Positions 60,407 to 64,000 of a stretch of DNA of 64,000 nt are shown in pieces. Made by a program: the position numbers and the translations under genes. Each line of letters starts with the position of its first letter. The stretch's first letter is position 1. The notes under the pieces were generated by a model. It was not told where the DNA came from. It made no database searches and saw only the letters and a program-made list of their open reading frames with translations. Source of the DNA: Actinomycetota bacterium (GTDB taxonomy: Bacteria > Actinomycetota > Acidimicrobiia > IMCC26256 > JAENVU01); assembly GCA_016870395.1 (NCBI GenBank), contig VGBT01000008.1, forward strand, positions 1-64,000, written 5' to 3'.

Positions 60407-62794
60407 GTGATCAGCGGAGGCGATGCGCGCGATCTGCTCCACCAGCCGACTGACGCGCTCGTGGGCGCGGCCGGGGCGCTCCGGGACGCCGGGCACGGTT
60501 CCCGCGTCACCTTCTCCCCGAAGGTGTTCGTCCCGCTCACGATGCTCTGCCGGGACCGCTGTGGGTACTGCACGTTCGCCAAGCCTCCGGCCCGCCTCGA
60601 CGCGCCGTTCCTCGAGCTCGACGACGTGCTCACGATCGCTCGGGCCGGCGCGGCCGTCGGCTGCCACGAGGCCCTGTTCACGCTGGGTGAGGCCCCGGAG
60701 GCCCGCTACCCGGCGGCCGCCGACTGGCTGGACCACCGCGGATACGTCTCGACGGTCGACTACCTCGCCGCCGCGGCGGCCGCGGTACTCGCGGAGACCG
60801 GCCTCCTCCCGCACGCGAACGCCGGTGCGCTCGACCAGGCTGCGCTCGAGCGGCTCCGGGCCGTCAGCCCCTCCCAGGGGATGATGATCGAGTCGCTCGC
60901 CGACCGCCTGCACGAGCCGGGTGGCCCGCACTTCGGCGCACCCGACAAGACCTCGGCTCGCCGGCTGGAGACCTTGGAAGCCGCGGGGCGGGCGCGGGTG
61001 CCCTTCACGACCGGGATCCTGGTCGGCATCGGCGAGGCCCCCGAGGAGCGCGTCGACGCGCTGCTCGCGATCCGCGCGTCGCACGAGCGCCACGGCCACG
61101 TGCAGGAGGTGATCGTCCAGAACTTCCTGCCCAAGCCGGGCACGCGCATGCACGACCGGCCGGCGTGCGACGCGGAGGACTTCGTCCGCACGGTCGCGAT
61201 CGCGCGTCTGGTTCTCGGCGCCGACATGCATCTCCAGGCCCCGCCGAACCTCACCGACCCCGACGGGCTTGCCGCGCTGCTCGCCGCGGGGATCGACGAC
61301 TGGGGAGGCGTCTCGCCGGTGACGCCCGATCACGTGAACCCCGAGCGGCCCTGGCCGGCGCTCGACGTGCTGGCGGCCGCGACGGCCTCGGCCGGCAAGG
61401 TGCTCGCGCCCCGGCTCACCGTCTACCCGGAGTACGTGCGCCAGCCGGAAGCATGGCTCGACCCCGCGGTGCGCACAGGCGTCCTGGCAGCGTCCGACGC
61501 GGAGGGCCTCGGGCGTGACCACGCGTGGGCGCCCGGCAGCGACGCGCCGGCCCCGAGGCTGCTGCCGGCCGCGCTGGCGCGGGCCGGTGGGCCGGTGGGC
61601 GAGGTGCTCGAAGGTGTCGCCCACCGCGAGGAGGTCGGCGTCGAGGAGATCGTCGCGCTCCTGGCTGCTCGGGGAGCCGAGATCGCCGCCGTGTGCGACA
61701 CGGCCGACCGGCTTCGGCGCGAGAGCGTCGGCGACGTGGTGACCTTCGTGCGAAACCGCAACGTCAACTACACCAACATCTGCACGTTCAAGTGCCGGTT
61801 CTGCGCCTTTTCGAAGGGGCCACTCTCGCTGAACCTGCGCGGCGAGCCGTACCTGCTCGACCTCGCGGAGGTACAGCGGCGAGTGGTCGAGGCCGTGGAG
61901 CACGGCGCCACCGAGGTGTGCCTCCAGGGTGGCATCCACCCCGACTTCGACGGTGGCTACTACCTCGACGTCGCCCGGGCTGTGAAGGCCGTCGCACCTG
62001 ACATCCACATTCACGGGTTCACTGCGCTCGAGGTGACCGAGGGCGCGCGCCGACTGGGGATGCCGTTGCGCGACTACCTGGTGCTAGCGAAGGAGGCCGG
62101 CCTTTCGACGCTCCCCGGTACCGCGGCCGAGATCCTCGACGACGAGGTGCGCGCGGTCATCTGTCCCGACAAGGTGACCACCGAGGAGTGGCTCGAAGCG
62201 CACCGGACCGCGCATTCGGTGGGCCTGCGCTCGAACGTCACGATCATGTTCGGTCATGTCGAGCGCCCGGTGCATGTGGCCCGCCACCTCGTGCGCACTC
62301 GGGACCTGCAGCGGGAGACCGGCGGCTTCACCGAGCTGGTGCCCCTTCCCTTCGTGCACATGGCGAGCCCCATCTACCTGCAGGGCCGGGCGCGCCGGGG
62401 TCCGACCTTCCGCGAGGTGCTGCTGCTCCACGCCATCGGCCGCATCGCGTACCGCGACACGATCGAGAACATCCAGGTCTCGTGGGTCAAGACGGGCGTC
62501 ACGGGCGCTCGCCAGATGCTGATGGCGGGGTGCAACGACCTCGGGGGGACCCTGATGGACGAGAACATCTCCCGGGCGGCAGGCTCCGAGCACGGCCAGG
62601 AGGCCGACGAGGCCGATTTCCGGACCATCGTCGAGCCGTTGGGCCGCACGCTCGAGCAACGCAGCACCCTCTACGGGCGCATCCAGACGGTGGGCCGGCG
62701 CCTGCGACCCGCCGAGCCGGCCCGGCGCGAGGTTGCGCCCGAGGTCGGCATGCCCGTGACGTTGCGGTCGCCGGCGAACGCGGGCCGTCCGTGA
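60407..62794 (+). CDS. fbiC: FO synthase FbiC (CofG-CofH fusion)
   Basis: 795 aa from GTG 60407. Two radical-SAM domains: CRDRCGYC near residue 48 (CofG half) and CTFKCRFC near 459 (CofH half), with the CofH sequence NVNYTNICTFKCRFCAFSKGP and QGGIHPDFDGGYYLD. It makes the deazaflavin FO from tyrosine and a ribityl-pyrimidine, the precursor of coenzyme F420. Its presence indicates F420-dependent redox chemistry. Overlaps the next gene by 4 bases. Confidence 0.96.
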   Translation: MISGGDARDLLHQPTDALVGAAGALRDAGHGSRVTFSPKVFVPLTMLCRDRCGYCTFAKPPARLDAPFLELDDVLTIARAGAAVGCHEALFTLGEAPEARYPAAADWLDHRGYVSTVDYLAAAAAAVLAETGLLPHANAGALDQAALERLRAVSPSQGMMIESLADRLHEPGGPHFGAPDKTSARRLETLEAAGRARVPFTTGILVGIGEAPEERVDALLAIRASHERHGHVQEVIVQNFLPKPGTRMHDRPACDAEDFVRTVAIARLVLGADMHLQAPPNLTDPDGLAALLAAGIDDWGGVSPVTPDHVNPERPWPALDVLAAATASAGKVLAPRLTVYPEYVRQPEAWLDPAVRTGVLAASDAEGLGRDHAWAPGSDAPAPRLLPAALARAGGPVGEVLEGVAHREEVGVEEIVALLAARGAEIAAVCDTADRLRRESVGDVVTFVRNRNVNYTNICTFKCRFCAFSKGPLSLNLRGEPYLLDLAEVQRRVVEAVEHGATEVCLQGGIHPDFDGGYYLDVARAVKAVAPDIHIHGFTALEVTEGARRLGMPLRDYLVLAKEAGLSTLPGTAAEILDDEVRAVICPDKVTTEEWLEAHRTAHSVGLRSNVTIMFGHVERPVHVARHLVRTRDLQRETGGFTELVPLPFVHMASPIYLQGRARRGPTFREVLLLHAIGRIAYRDTIENIQVSWVKTGVTGARQMLMAGCNDLGGTLMDENISRAAGSEHGQEADEADFRTIVEPLGRTLEQRSTLYGRIQTVGRRLRPAEPARREVAPEVGMPVTLRSPANAGRP

Positions 62795-63792
62795 ACGGTG
62801 CGTCGAGGGCCGTCGTCGGGATCGGCAACGCCCTCGTCGACGTGCTGAGCCAAGCGTCCGAGGAGTTCGTCGCCGATCAGGGCATGGTGAAGGGCTCCAT
62901 GGCGCTCATCGACACCGACCGTGCCGTCGCGCTCTACGGCGCGATGGGCCCCGGCGTCGAGATCTCGGGAGGATCGGCCGCCAACACGATGGCGGGCATC
63001 GCCTCCTTCGGCGGCAACGCCGCGTTCATCGGCCGGGTGAGCCGCGACCAGCTGGGCGAGGTGTACACCCACGACCTGCGATCGGCGGGAGTGCGCTTCG
63101 ACACCGTCCCCGCCGACGGCGGCATGCCTTCCGGCCGTTGCCTGATCCTCGTGACACCCGACGCGCAGCGCACGATGAACACCTATTTGGGCGCCTCGGC
63201 GGAGCTGGGCCCCGACGACGTCGACGTCGACCTCGTGCGGGCCGCGGCCCTGACCTACCTCGAGGGCTACCTCTGGGACGCGCCCGACGCTCAGGCGGCG
63301 TACCGGTTCGCGGCGCAGGTTGCGCACGAGGCCGGCCGCCGGGTCGCGCTGACACTCTCGGACGCATTCGTGGTGGACCGCCACCGCGCGACGTTCCTCG
63401 AGCTCGTCGAGCACGACGTCGACGTGCTCTTCGCGAACGAGGCCGAGATCTGCTCGCTCTACGAGGTCGAGTCCTTCGACGACGCGCTTCAGCACGTGAG
63501 CCGCCACTGCGAGATCGCCGCGCTGACCCGCAGCGAGAAGGGTTCCGTCCTGCTCCGGGGCGACGAGGTGCACGTGATCGACGCGTCCCCGGTTCCGGGC
63601 GGGCACGTCGTCGACACGACGGGCGCGGGCGACCTCTACGCGGCCGGCGTCCTCTACGGTCTCACGTCCGGCTTCGACCTCGGGCGATGCGGCCGACTCG
63701 GGGCCGTCGCAGCCGCCGAGGTGATCTCGCATCTCGGCGCCCGCCCGGAGCAGCCGCTGGCGAGGCTCGCCGCGCCGCACCTCTCGGGCTAG
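62791..63792 (+). CDS. PfkB-family carbohydrate/nucleoside kinase
   Basis: 333 aa from GTG 62791. N-terminal VVGIGNALVDVLSQASEEFVAD, GGSAANTMAGIASFGGNAAFIGRVSRDQLGEVY, and the PfkB signature 2 VDTTGAGDLYAAGVLYGLTSG with the catalytic Asp. The SGGSAANTMAGI region resembles adenosine-kinase-type members. Substrate (adenosine, ribose or other) is not decidable. Overlap with fbiC suggests co-expression. Confidence 0.9.
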   Translation: MNGASRAVVGIGNALVDVLSQASEEFVADQGMVKGSMALIDTDRAVALYGAMGPGVEISGGSAANTMAGIASFGGNAAFIGRVSRDQLGEVYTHDLRSAGVRFDTVPADGGMPSGRCLILVTPDAQRTMNTYLGASAELGPDDVDVDLVRAAALTYLEGYLWDAPDAQAAYRFAAQVAHEAGRRVALTLSDAFVVDRHRATFLELVEHDVDVLFANEAEICSLYEVESFDDALQHVSRHCEIAALTRSEKGSVLLRGDEVHVIDASPVPGGHVVDTTGAGDLYAAGVLYGLTSGFDLGRCGRLGAVAAAEVISHLGARPEQPLARLAAPHLSG

Positions 63793-63800
63793 CGCACCGC

Positions 63801-64000
63801 GTGGCCGGCGACGCGACGGGGCTGCCCCGCTACCGCACCGGCGATCCGGATCTCGACGCGGCCGTCGCCGCGCTTGTCGAGCAGGCCGGCGGTGCGAAGG
63901 ACCCCGATCTCGTCTTCGAGATCGTGGTCACCGCGCTCCGGCTCGCGCGTGATGGCGCGACGCGTGGAGACCTGAAGATCGCGAACGGCGCGCTGAAGGA
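63801..64000 (+). CDS. LOG-family (TIGR00730-like) protein, 3' truncated
   Basis: GTG 63801 starts VAGDATGLPRYRTGDPDLDAAVAALVEQ, then DPDLVFEIVVTALRLARDGATRGDLKIANGALK. This resembles the N-terminal extension of LOG/lysine decarboxylase-like proteins. The catalytic PGGxGTxxE motif would lie beyond the window edge. Confidence 0.65.
   Translation, partial: MAGDATGLPRYRTGDPDLDAAVAALVEQAGGAKDPDLVFEIVVTALRLARDGATRGDLKIANGALK

Overview
The window is dense, GC-rich bacterial chromosome and almost entirely protein-coding. It reads as a high-GC actinobacterium. The evidence is a complete Pup-proteasome locus (arc, dop, pup, prcB, prcA, pafA), a single-chain FbiC for the deazaflavin F420 pathway, pafB/pafC followed by tatA/tatC and a HelY-type helicase, MarP, and many GTG starts with 4-base GTGA or ATGA overlaps. 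Several features (TtuA/TtuB pair, DUF3866, lepB placement, many acyl-CoA ligases) make an Acidimicrobiia-like soil or aquatic lineage my best guess; this is inference only. I saw no tRNA, rRNA, CRISPR array, transposase or phage module.

Layout. 1-7.2 kb: end of a MerR regulator, a nuclease-like ORF, gcvT, a membrane glycosyltransferase, a tandem glycine riboswitch, single-chain gcvP, a DyP-peroxidase remnant and a J-domain membrane protein. The order recalls the mycobacterial gcvH-garA-MerR-gcvB region. 7.2-14.3 kb: a TetR-headed catabolic cluster (PaaK-like ligase, an ANL half-protein, amidohydrolase, thiolase-like protein plus DUF35 partner, and a degenerate acyl-CoA ligase). 14.3-15.7 kb: a gene-poor strip with palindromic repeats and a dif-like site. 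15.7-22.1 kb (minus strand): NUDIX, GNAT, lnt, a DUF4193-like protein, a double ThyX-like protein and a lipid-kinase C-terminal-like protein.

22.1-38.6 kb is one long, mostly minus-strand block. In transcription order it runs arc, dop, pup, a zinc-finger ORF, a small ORF, prcB, prcA, pafA, DUF3866, pafB, pafC, lepB, then tatA, tatC and helY. It couples Pup tagging and depupylation, the proteasome and its ATPase, the PafBC regulators, and protein export. GDPD is the only plus-strand gene inside it. 38.8-42 kb (plus strand): a ferredoxin, a long structured leader with a short Cys/Pro-containing uORF, then a PRC-barrel/MgtE-N/CBS protein and an NRAMP-like carrier with altered metal-site residues.

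42-50.5 kb (minus strand): marP, then trmI-ttuA-ttuB (tRNA T-loop modification), a small membrane-protein trio, dacB, a split NDP-forming acyl-CoA synthetase, a frameshifted HIT-family gene and a DUF393 protein. 50.5-64 kb: an acyl-CoA ligase diverges from a GH84/GT2/nagA amino-sugar cluster. Then come transketolase and transaldolase, a minus-strand methyltransferase/DNA-glycosylase fusion, 6-phosphogluconolactonase, fbiC, a PfkB-family kinase and the start of a LOG-family gene. Transketolase, transaldolase and 6-phosphogluconolactonase together form a pentose-phosphate group.

The most interesting items are the leader plus atypical NRAMP/MgtE-N operon, the zinc-finger ORF inserted in the pup-prcB operon, the trmI-ttuA-ttuB cluster, the methyltransferase-glycosylase fusion, the double ThyX-like protein with altered motifs, and a dispersed palindrome with compensatory changes. 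All calls are by eye, without database searches.
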